A stretch of 64,000 nt of DNA from Talinum fruticosum. Lineage: Eukaryota; Streptophyta; Magnoliopsida; Caryophyllales; Talinaceae. The notes under the pieces were generated by a model. It did no database searches. It had not been told where the DNA came from and was given only the letters and a program-made list of their open reading frames with translations. Within the stretch, counting starts at the first letter, position 1. The number at the start of each line of letters is the position of its first letter. The stretch spans positions 710,001 through 774,000 of the forward strand of contig JAITYX010000046.1 in assembly GCA_021018815.1 (NCBI GenBank), written 5' to 3'. The position numbers were made by a program, and so were the translations under genes. This document shows positions 33,297 through 43,253 of this stretch, one piece after another.

Positions 33297-34413
33297 GGTG
33301 ATCATTTTTTGAAATAGGGATGTATCTCTTATTAGTAAACACCGGTTTGCACCAAAGTCTTACTCGGTGATCTGTCCAGGCACGGCGATAGCCAGCGCAT
33401 GTACGGTTCACGAGTGCCAGCCATGCGTTGAGACTGAGCTAGTTAGTCTTGGTCCATAGCTTGGCTATAAAAATAAAAATCCTTTTTTGTTATTTTTGAG
33501 TCGAAATGCCGAGGAGCGAATTAAAAGAAGTAAATAGAAAAATATAGTCACCACTTAATTTTAGGAATAAAAACTAACAAAAATAAATAAATACTCTTCC
33601 AATCTTAGTATGGGAAACTAAGATTGAAATAGGTTTATATTTGCTTCCATTAGTCTATAACCGAGAATCCAGATTCGGGGCGAAGGTACAAAACGTAGGG
33701 ATAAGCCCTTCCGTTCCACCCATCAACAGACAACCTTCACTAATTTGAGAGGTGAGTTTAGGTAATGCATTAAAAATAAGCATACAACATTAAGTGCGAA
33801 ATTTAAAACAACCAAGGCATGATAACGAAAGCGATAAAAGCAAATATGAAAGTAATAAATGAAAGAAATAAAGAAAACGAAAAGAAAAACAAAAGAAAGC
33901 AAAAAGAAAACTAAAAGATTACATTGGGCGGGAAGGAATTGAAAAGCGATTACATTCTTCTCCATAATACCGAAAGCAATAAATAACGAAATTAAATAAA
34001 CTGGAGTTAAAGGCAGATGGTGACTTGAGAAGGCTTTTTGTGAACTTTTGTGAGGGTAGCTTGATATTGGTGAATGATGAAGGATTAGGGATCAAGTGTG
34101 GGGAGTATAATGAGAATAGGTTGAAAAGAAACCAGGAGCTCACAATACAAGAAGGAGCATTCATTAGCTATTAATTTAGTTTCAGTAATATAACGCTTAG
34201 GAATAAGTCGTATGCTAAATGAGAGCCTAAGCTCTCTATTTATAAGATAGGATTAGGTCACAAATGACTTAGGGGTTCCAACCGATGAATTTGTCCAAAA
34301 TAGGCGTAAAAGCGGCGAGCGTAATCATAAAAAACTAAAAAATCAAACTTGGACCGAATCCCGAGAACAAGTGTAAAGAACGTCGTATGGACTCCATTTC
34401 CTTCATTGTTGCA
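33297..34413 (-). repeat. gypsy LTR, main piece
   Basis: The complement of this block matches the gypsy LTR at about 7935-8790: aacggaagggcttatccct, ggttctttttcaacc-like, and caaaccggtg. A minus-strand TATA region (tatttataagatag) lies near 34237-34250. It is cut on the left by Sire-1 and on the right by the Sirevirus array that starts at 34414, so both LTR ends are elsewhere. The 3' end is at 19505-19576; the 5' end was not found. It may be the 3' LTR of the minus-strand gypsy whose internal part is at 61358-64000. Confidence 0.75.
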
Positions 34414-35895
34414 TGAAGGTTTTCTCTTGGAGATTCTAAGTCAGCCTAGAGGGGGATGAATAGGGTGATAAGGAAATTTAAAAGAACTTGGACACTTTTT
34501 GCTTGGAACAGTGATAAACAGATGAATCTCGGCCTAGATTGGACTCGTAAAAGTAAACACTCATAAATACGTGGAAACCCTCTTGGGCAGAAAACCACGG
34601 TCGGTGCTAATCCAAGCACGAAGTCAAATTCACTATTTTGAATCCACAAAATACAACGGATCGAGTCTATCGAATTTCACCTTTAAACAATTCCTTACAA
34701 TGTTTTCCTAGACTCGAAGTTCCCTTATCTTATCTAGTATGTCCTGACCGAGGTAACCTTGAAAATCGGGGACAACCGAGCTGAATTAGGCCTTACAACT
34801 CAATAAAGAGACCTTACTCGGAATGTAAGAGAAGACAGTGGATCGATTATAAGACTTTACAACTCAAAGAATATTAAATACATACTTGGAGTCGTAAGTA
34901 GAAGATTGAGTGAGTAATGCACTAAGAGAGTTAGGCAATGTATTGATCAATAATTTCAGCAATCTTCAAGTCTTGTGAAGTGGCTTCTATATATAGGTAA
35001 CTAAGAGAAGTCACTCGTTGTGCCTTAGTTCTAAGCAAAAGTCTTCATCGGCCGTTGTAATCGGTTCTTCCGAGTCACTCGAAATGATCCGTTGGGATGT
35101 GAATGTTGTGCAACGGCTCTTGGCTCCAAAAGGTGTTCCAGTCAACCGGTGTCCGAAAAGCAAGGTGCAAACCACTGTTGAGCCTAGCGTTGGAGTTTTC
35201 TAGTTTTGGAAATAGACAACCCCGACACGGTGTTTGAGCTTTGTTCAAAAGTATATAAAGTTTATCTCGCTAGTGATTGACGACTAGAAGCTCGGCTACT
35301 TTTATATTTTAAAAATGAGTTAGCCTCATTTGAATAACCTACAAAAGTAAACCACTTTGGTTCTCAAAGTATAAAATAGTTTGGTCTAAGATTAGGCACA
35401 GATAATAATTGAATGAGGATAATTAAGGGCTTAATTATCTTAGGCACAGAGAAGTGGAATTTTTTAGTCTAATATTCAATATTCTCAAATTACATCGAGT
35501 CAATCCTAAAGATGATCAAGTGGAGAAAGTAAAATATCGAGTATAACAACTTGATCTGGATAAATAATTCTCAAGGAGATAAATTGACTTAGAATAGGGA
35601 ATAACATTATAATTCTCTTTACATTAAAATATGCGATCAAGTACTTAGAATAAAAGTGTTAGAGAAATTATTTGATCATGCGATTGTTCTTAGTGATGTT
35701 TGAGTGAGTAAAAAACATTAGTGTAGAAGATATACTCGTAATGTGTTTTCGAGTAAGTTAGAAACGAATGAAAACTAATACAAGAGTTTCTATAATGCTC
35801 GGAATGTCTTGAAATCAAAACTTAGTAGAGATGAGGTTTTTACCGAGTCTTCATGTATTACTTAGGATGACTTAGAGTTAGAAACCGAGTCTTCA
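34414..35895 (-). repeat. Sire-2 3' LTR
   Basis: On plus it starts tgaaggttttctcttgg and ends ccgagtcttca, 1482 bases. It is followed by atctctctcttttaatgaaagg, a degraded polypurine tract in complement. The minus-strand TATA is altered to ctatatatagg (34987-34997). It matches the shared LTR at 48278-49757 along its whole length. Confidence 0.92.
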
Positions 35896-36727
35896 ATCTC
35901 TCTCTTTTAATGAAAGGCATTCCACACTTAGATAGAAACTTGTTTGTGCGAAATATGAGTTTTCATTTTTACTATGCAGAACAAATCGTAACTAGAAGTG
36001 ATGAGTGAGAAGCATTTCATACTTATAAGATGCATTGTAGGTAATATCATCACTCATAACAGCTTATGTGGATACCACATTAAAGTGAAGAAATGAATAG
36101 ATTATATCGAGCAAAAGAGATAATTAAAAATATCTAACTTAGAAAGAAGTAACTCGAAATAAGTCTATTCGTAACAAAATATTCATTTATTTGGTCAAAG
36201 AAAGGGGTGAGCTCCCCTAAACACAACATCAATATTTCTATATTTCTCCCCCTTACATTTCATCAAAAAGAGGGAAGAAACTATCAAGTAGGTACAATTG
36301 ATGTTGGACAAAAAAAAAAAAACAGAGAAAAAAAATTAAGGGGGGCTTGCTGTCGGGCGGTGGAGGGATGAGCAGATGCGCCTGCGCTGATATGCATGAG
36401 ATGAAGTGGATGATCGTGGCGGCAACAACACATTGATGTCCGGAATCGACTTTGTCCTAGTCGTATGACCTAGGGGCATATCATCCTCGGGCTCATCCTA
36501 CTCGGAAGGCAGCAGAGGGAGGTGCTCCCGACTTGACAGATTGTGGACTTACCAATGTCCCCTACTTCTTCCGACCCACTTAAATCTTCATCCGAAGAGA
36601 TCGATCCGGTTCAGGAGCTGCGACACCTTGTCCCTCAAGTTAAGCGGCCTCCTCTTTCTCTTTCTCCTTTTCCTTTTTCTCCTCCTTCTCCTCTTCTTTT
36701 TCCTCTTCCCTCTCCTCCTCGAGCTAA

Positions 36728-37075
36728 CACTACTACAAAACTACTAAATAGCGATAGAAATTAGCAACGGAACACGTCCGTCGCCACATAGCGACGGATC
36801 TGTGATGGAAACTCGACAAGCTGTAGTCGGATAGCGACGAAATTAAGAATCCGTCCTTAATTGAGCATCAGCGACGGAAATTTCCGTCGCCGAATAAATT
36901 AGCGACGGAATATTCCGTCGCTAACGATAGATTGATTTTTCAGATTTTAGAAAACCCAAAAAAAATGAGATTAAATTTATTTAGTGTTTAGCGACGGAAT
37001 AATCCGTCGATGAATTAAAATTTTTATTTAACGACGAAACAGCGACGGATCTGTTCCGTCGCTAAATCTGAATAA
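36728..37075 (+). repeat. left terminus and subterminal palindromes of the CACTA
   Basis: After the terminal repeat the motif GCGACGGA and its complement TCCGTCGC recur many times. They include perfect palindromes at 36871-36890 (gcgacggaaat/atttccgtcgc type) and 36901-36922, and imperfect ones near 36991-37010 and 37031-37060. In characterised En/Spm elements such repeats bind the TnpA protein. Confidence 0.85.
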
Positions 37076-37129
37076 ATTCGGATCCAACTTTTCGCCGGAC
37101 CGAATTCCGAAAGCAAAGGGAGAGGGCGA

Positions 37130-37430
37130 GCGAGAGCGATTGCGAGCGTTAGTGCCCAACACCGGTTGCCAACCCCACTCCCGCCGCCTATTCGCCCGCT
37201 GCCGCCTTCACCGGCCGCCTATCCGGCCGTCCGGTGCCCTTTGTCCGCCGCTGGTGCCGATCCTCTTGCCGCCGCTGCTCCCGAACCTTGTTGAAGTCCC
37301 GACCCTTGTGCCGCCGTCGCCACCACCGCACTCCTGTCCTCCCGCCACCGAACGCCTTTCCTCCCGCCGCCGCCGCCTGTCCTCCCGCCCGTGCCGCCCC
37401 TTCTTTAAAGGTATTGTTTTTTTAATTTGA
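37130..37430 (+). other. GC-rich leader region of the CACTA
   Basis: A strongly CG-rich block with ccgccg runs, unlike anything else in the window. Several frames are open here only because stops are rare in such composition, and the peptides are low-complexity Pro/Arg/Ser. A GC-rich first exon or leader after the left subterminal region is known from En/Spm. A splice donor could lie at 37410-37411 (aaaggtattg). Confidence 0.55.
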
Positions 37431-37450
37431 TTTGGGAATTTAAAAATTTT

Positions 37451-37850
37451 AACTTCAAATTGATGAATATATGTAATTTGTTGGAAATTAATGTTGTTTG
37501 TGAATGAATTTGAAAAGAAAAATGTGCAATTATGTTATTTATGGAGTAAATGTTATTGAAGTTAGATTTAGGGTTTTTAAAAATGTAACTTCAAATTGAT
37601 GAATATATGTAACTCGTTCGAAATTAATTTTGTTTGTGAATGAATTTGAAAAGAAAAATGTGCAATTGTGTTATTTATGGAGTAAATGTTATTGAAGTTA
37701 GATTTAGGGTTTTTATAAAATGTAACTTCAAATTGATGAATATATGTAACTTGTTCGAAATTAATGTTGTTTTTGAATGAATTTGAAAAGAAAAATGTGC
37801 AATTGTGTTATTTATGGAGTAGATGTTATTAAAGTTAGATTTGTTGGAAA
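37451..37850 (+). repeat. nearly three tandem copies of a 136-137-bp unit
   Basis: The marker aacttcaaattgatgaat recurs at 37451, 37587 and 37724. Each is followed by aattaat-ttgtttgtgaatg, gaaaagaaaaatgtgcaatt and gaagttagatttagggttttt. The copies differ at few positions, so the duplication is more recent than most decay in the window. It probably lies in an intron of the CACTA gene. Confidence 0.85.
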
Positions 37851-38929
37851 TTATTATTGAAGTTGAAGTAAATGTTATTTTTATGTATAGAATTTGTGTT
37901 GTTAGATTTGTTGGAAATTATTGTTGAAATTGAAGTAAATGTTTTTTGTGATTTATATATGTGCAATTGTTTGTGGTTTATTTGTGTGAGTTTGTTTATG
38001 CTAATTAGGTATGATTAGTCATCAATGGCAATCAGAATTTTCTTTTCTTTTTAAAACCCTAAGTATTGTTTAATTTAATGTAAGTTGGTTCTCTAAATTA
38101 GTAATCACTAAAGGGTATATAATTTTTTTTTAAAAAAAGCCTCCATCCTTCCCCTTTGTTTCTTTTGTTATCGAGTTCACCATTGTTAACCAATTTGAAT
38201 GTAATTTTTTTTCTTTCAATCTACAACGTCAATAAATTAATTTCGGTAAAATTTGAAAGTAATAAGAGAGTATGATTATTAATTTTTCAATAAATTTAAT
38301 ATTTTTTCCTGTGAAAAGGAAAATGTAACTATGTTCTACTATTAAATAAGGGCATATCGGTTAATCTCTATTGATTTTTTATTTTTTACTAGAGTTATAT
38401 TAAAATAAAATATTATAAATTAAAGAGAGGTAAAATTAAACTCGAACAATTCAGGATTGAATTAACTAATTTCAGAGACCTTAAGGGAAGGGAGTGTAAA
38501 AAACATCATTATTCATCTACGTAGATGCCATATCAACAATTTGAAACTCAAAAATTTTTGGGCAAAAAAATAAATTAAGGTGGAGGGGTTTAAATAGGTA
38601 TGATATAAAAGGTTAAGGTTATTAAAATCAAAACAAAAATAACGTTGAAGTATATGTGAATATCTCTATCAAATATTATTATTAGAATAGTGATATATTT
38701 TTTAATTTAGATGAGTTAGAAAAGGTATTACGATAGAATTATAATATATAAGAGAGAGGGAAATTGTATATGAATTTTATATCTCTATCAATTGAAGCGT
38801 TAGAAGAATATTTAGATTTAACGCTTGCATGTGTATATGTTTACTAATTTTTATATGTTGTTTTATATGGAATCACTTTAACCATTGGATGTTTACTAAT
38901 AGTGGTTTTTGTTGTTTAGGTTCGGAAAA

Positions 38930-40790
38930 ATGGAGAGAGGTAGAAGCGGGTCTAAAAGATCGAGCAACTCGGGAAGGGCTAGAAACACCACTATCGATGG
39001 GGAAGGTAATGATGTCAGCACTTCTACCCCTTCTCAAAACCCTCATAACCTTCAATCTCCTATAGGTGGAGCACTATCTCTACACTCCCCTTATAACCAA
39101 ACTCCAATGGGGGTCATTTATTCCCAACCCTCCTTTTTTCCAACCCCCAAACATCCCACACATGCAAAGCCCAATGGGTGGGTCTTTCATCCCAAACCAT
39201 CCATATTCTCAGCATGCCCATATGTACTCAAACCCGCCCATTGGATATGCATATAACCAATATGGTGGTACAAATAATGTACCACGCATCCACGTTAGTG
39301 CCGAAAAAGGCCACCACAAAGGCCAACAAATGATGGGCAATCGATGCAAGGAACGAGCATGCTAGTCTTGAATCAAGTAGTGCTAGCAGCCGACAAAAGA
39401 TTCGAATTGAGCCGGATGGTGAAGGGTAAGTGTGATAATAAGTAATAAAATAAATTAAGCTTAATAGTTTAATAGTATAACTAACTATTTTATATGTTTG
39501 TTGAGTAGGTTCTTCCCCATTGACAAAGTTGTGGGCACAATTTCTCACATATTCCAAAGCAAGTTCGACGGAGCTTGGCCTACATGGGGTAAAGTACCTC
39601 GATCAAAACGTGATCTCGTGGTTTTCGAGTTTAAGGTAATGATAAATCTTTAGTTTTCTGAATTTGAGATAACATAATGACTTATTGTGCATGTTCGAAC
39701 ATTATATTATAATTTCATAACTTATAAACTACTTTTTTATTTATATAGAAATTTTTCACTTGGTCTCCAACCGATGAAGTCTAAATAAGAAGAAATTTTG
39801 AAAAAAAGGAAGTGATCAATTAAAGGACTTCATGCTAAAGGCGAGGGAAAATAAGAAGAAGCCGAAATGGTTGGGTGACAACTACCGGTGCGAGTTGCTT
39901 GGAATATTGGGAAACTGCCGACTACAAGAAGTTCCGTGAGCGAGGCTTAGAAAACCGCCATGCTGATCAGGGGGACTTGGTTCATCGCTCCATACTTGTG
40001 GCTCAATCCCCATGATGGAGCATAAACGGCGATTGGAACATACCCCTTTATTAATAATTACACATGCAGCTATTACCATGTTCATATTAGTAAATTGATT
40101 CTCTACTAATTTTTTTTTAGATGAAGGAGCTTAAAGGAGTTCAGCCTCTACCTACCCAACGATTTTCACGTACCCACAAAACAAAAAAGGACGAATGGGT
40201 CGACAAAAAATCCAAGGCCATTTATGTGAGTAACATTAAATATGCAATTTTCATATTTTTCAATTTATGATTTTCGTTAACAACTTGTGATAGTTACATG
40301 CCTCAAATATTTATATTTTATTCAGGACAAGTTTCAAAAAGAGTGGGAAGAGTTGCAAAACACTCAATCCACTCAACCTTCTAATGATGACCCCAACTCT
40401 TCTGAGGACCACCCCTTCACAACATGAGTTATGGGTCAAAGCCAATGCGAACAAGAAAGGTCGCATTTATGGACTTGGATCCGAGGCTAAAAACTTGAAA
40501 CCAACTAGGCCCTTCAAATCACCGAAAGCTTCTACTGCAGATGACTCGGATTTGAGAGCAACAATGCATAATTTAACTTCGAGTTACATCAATGGATTGA
40601 GCATGCTCGGGTGCTTGGGTTGGAAAATAGGCAGCTTAAAGACAAGGTAAACTATTTCACCGAGCCAATTGCACACTTCAATGAATTTCTGCAGTCTCAG
40701 CAAGCATCCGGATCTCAATGTCGACCGAGTACAACCACAAGAGGAAGAGGAAGAGGAAGAGGAAGAGTGAGGACCCCGAATGCATTGTGA
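38930..40790 (+). pseudogene. CACTA Transposase_24/TnpA-like gene
   Basis: A plausible start at 38930 gives MERGRSGSKRSSNSGRAR. Likely exons: 38930-39425 (donor gtaag at 39426), 39509-39635, 39749 to about 40090, 40120-40225 and 40326-40790, all with GT/AG borders that keep frame. The protein has a low-complexity Pro/Tyr/Asn-rich N-terminus with one frameshift near 39130. Then come the family core FQSKFDGAWPTWGKVP, the segment FEFK/KFFTW, NFEKKGSDQLKDFMLKAREN and SLHTCGSIPMMEHKRR. The C-terminal region has LENRQLKDKV and a final GRGRGRGR tail with a stop at 40788. Such proteins bind CACTA subterminal repeats. An in-frame stop after PTDEV and a frameshift near 39900 show it is broken. Confidence 0.85.
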
Positions 40791-41084
40791 ACTTTTGTAT
40801 ATATCGATGAACACTTTGCGAACTTTTTAGATGTGCTTATGGTTTCCTGTGAACTTTTGTATGTTTGTTTTTTTTTTTAACTTGTGAATTTGTTTTAAAT
40901 ATGTTTTGATTATTCATGATTTTGAACATGTAAGTTGGATTTGTATATCCAACTTTGATGAGTTCTTTGTGGTCGGCAAATGTAAATGCCAAATGTAAGT
41001 GCCACATATGTGAATGTTGGATTTGTATATCCATTCACAATTTTTGTACTAGGGTGACGAATAATTAGAGAATATTATATTGGA

Positions 41085-41455
41085 TTTTCGACGGAACAAT
41101 GACTGGAACCGAGAAGGAATAGCGACGAATTTTTCGAATCGACGACGGAAAAATAGCGACCGGGAGACCATCATTTCCGTCGCCGATATCAGCGACGGAA
41201 CATCAATCCGTCGCCATTTAGCGACGGATCGGCGACGGAAATGACGTTCTATCGTTGACCTACATTAGCGACGGAAGATGATTCTGTCGCCGATCTGTCG
41301 CTAGTTAACGACGGATTTGGCCATCTCCGTCGTTATATTTTAGCGTCCCACGGATTAGCGATAGAATTATTCCGTCGCTAAAGCCGGAATTTCGTCGCTA
41401 TTTGCCAATATTCACGTCGCTAAATCTGTCGCTTTTCGGCAATTTTGTAGTAATG
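41085..41455 (-). repeat. right terminus and subterminal palindromes of the CACTA
   Basis: This mirrors the left end: gcgacgga/tccgtcgc motifs repeat from about 41100 to 41400 (for example 41210-41235 and 41270-41300). The terminal repeat is at 41443-41455 and is followed by the taa duplication. The first base pair of the CACTA core differs (CATTA in complement), which could weaken excision. Confidence 0.85.
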
Positions 41456-42692
41456 TAAGTCGCTTTAGCTGGACCTTCTTCTTCTTCAACCTCAGTCGAG
41501 CGAGACATGGTTGAGCTGGAGGACTCCTCGAAGTATCTAAACTTTCCGGGTCATGGGTAGCCTTGGTTCAACATTCATGGAGGAGTTGGAGCTACTCGCA
41601 TTGCTCATTAATGAGGCCCTTGAGTTTGATTATCGGATCTTGGTGCTCCCGGATCCGAGACCGGCCTTTCTTTTGGTTGATCACCGGGTTTTCAAGGACA
41701 GTTTTCAGAGAGTGGAGGGTCCCTCGAAGTTCTTCGGACACGAGAGGAGAGTTTGTTTACTAGAATGGTAAACATAGCCTCGAAGGCTGTAGAAGGTGGT
41801 TGAGAAGTGGAAGGACCAGTGGATGGGGAGGCAGTGGTAGAGGAATTTGAGTCCGAGTGGGAGGGGGTGAAGGGGTTTCAACCGAGACTCATGGACCCGG
41901 ACACTAGGCTTGACTTCCCGATATCTATAGCCTAGAAGCTCCTTCCTGTCCACCACAATGGATACCTCATAAACTGCATTTGGATTTGAGGGAGAGGAGC
42001 CTTGAACTGTTTGAAAACAACGATCGGAAGGGCTCCAAAGGGAAATGGAGCGGACTTTTGGATTGAGCAGGCACTTAGGCTATCTCGCTCAAGAATAGCG
42101 AGGAAGAGGTCCGCGTCGTAGCCCTCTAGAATATCAAATAAAGTTTTGTGAATCTTGGAATTGGGATTCTCTTTGCTCGAGTGATGAGAAAAGAAAGTTC
42201 TCATTAAAAGAAAATAGAGAAATCGGCATCGGTCTTCATCCGAGTCACCGAGAAATTTTTGCGTGACTCGGGGACCTCCTTGGCGTACTTCTCAAAGAAC
42301 TCATTTGCAATCTCCGTAAATGGGATGGGATTGTAGTTATGAAAAAGAGAAGAAACTTTGAAGATTCTGTGAAGGAGAGAGAGGTTGATACGAACAACCT
42401 TTTCTCTAACTCGTGATGTGATGACTCCCTCAATGTAAGACATATTGGAATAGAACTCGTCAACAAGTTCGGGATAGATAAATTCACTAAAGCACAAGAA
42501 ATTGTAAAAGCTAGTTCTCTTTATGTGTTGCAACCACGAAAACAAAGTGGTTGGAAATAATTTGTCATCCAACGTAAGGTGTTGGGTGACGAAGATCTTA
42601 GAGGGGTTAGAGGTACCCTCATGAGGAGTTTTGGTACAGGGCTTCTTATTTGTAGACCCTAGCAAATCAGGTGCGGAACCCCTTTTAGGCAT

Positions 42693-42718
42693 GGTGAGTA
42701 TTTTTGAGAAAGCGAAAG

Positions 42719-42752
<34 letters not shown>

Positions 42753-43253
42753 TTTAGAATTCCGAGAGAGAGAATTCAAGTAAGCGAGAATGCGTAGAAA
42801 GTAAGAAAGCGAGTGAGTAAAGTAAAGAAATGAAGGGTTGCTATTTATAGGAAAAAGAAATGACCTTCAGCCTTCGGTCCGACACTGAAGCTCTAACGAC
42901 CGTATCGGACAGGTGTGACGTTTACGCTCTCCAATGGTTAGAATTCCAGCAGCTTTCTTCCAACGGCTAGTTGTCTCCGATCGAAACGTGCGACGAGAGA
43001 GAGAGAGAGAGAGAGAACTAAGACTTTTCGAAAATATTTCTAAAATTCTCCATTTATCTAGAGATGATTCCGGATGTTTGATGTCCATTTTGCTCAAAAA
43101 CAGAGTCTAACTCAGCATGGTTTCTAATTGACTCGAGAACACTTAGAGACCTAATAACTCATAGCTCAGTCTCACTCAGTCCACTTATCTATTTGTTGAA
43201 AAAACAAATAACACATAATTATGCAAGGAAATTTCATTTAGAAAGGCACATAA
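42693..43253 (-). other. Sire-2 spacer between pol and third ORF, with GA repeats
   Basis: Non-coding in all frames conserved between copies. It contains a (GA)n run of about 30 bases at 42721-42750 directly 5' of the third ORF start, and another at 42996-43017. The corresponding Sire-2b spacer has one at 51659-51679. On the coding strand these are CT-rich tracts, which in plant leaders are common near transcription starts. Confidence 0.6.

Larger units (their letters stand above)
36728..41455 (+). mobile_element. CACTA (En/Spm) transposon, target duplication TAA
   Basis: The left end reads CACTACTACAAAA (36728-36740). The right end is the complement of CATTACTACAAAA (41443-41455), one mismatch in 13. 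Both sides carry taa (36725-36727 and 41456-41458), the 3-bp duplication expected of this class. Inside are subterminal GCGACGGA repeats at both ends, a GC-rich leader, a tandem repeat and one spliced Transposase_24-type gene. No TnpD-like (TNP2) transposase is present, so it is a non-autonomous or deleted member. It inserted into the third ORF of Sire-2, so it is younger than that element. Confidence 0.93.
36340..42692 (-). pseudogene. Sire-2 third ORF, envelope-like/plant transposon protein, split by CACTA
   Basis: The start at 42692 gives MPKRGSAPDLLGSTNKKP, conserved in Sire-2b. One frame stays open for about 160 codons from that start, with NPSKIFVTQHLTLDDKLFP, WLQHIKRTSFYNFLCFSEFI, YPELVDEFYSNMS and ANEFFEKYAKEVPESRKNFS. 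After a small frame change MRTFFSHHSSKENPNSKI and a decayed KSAPFPFGALP follow (to about 42000). The C-terminal part is proline- and glutamate-rich and continues on the far side of the CACTA insertion (36727 down to about 36340). Uninterrupted, the frame would be about 540 codons. Alpha-helical and charged, with no obvious signal peptide or membrane helix. Function unknown. Confidence 0.8.

Noticed and set aside
37140..37430. 96-codon Pro/Arg/Ser-rich frame
   Set aside because: The block is so GC-rich that two frames are open together; the composition explains it better than coding, and it is listed as a CACTA leader region.
39882..40085. Minus-strand frame within the CACTA gene
   Set aside because: Antisense shadow of the Transposase_24 exon containing SLHTCGSIPMMEHKRR.
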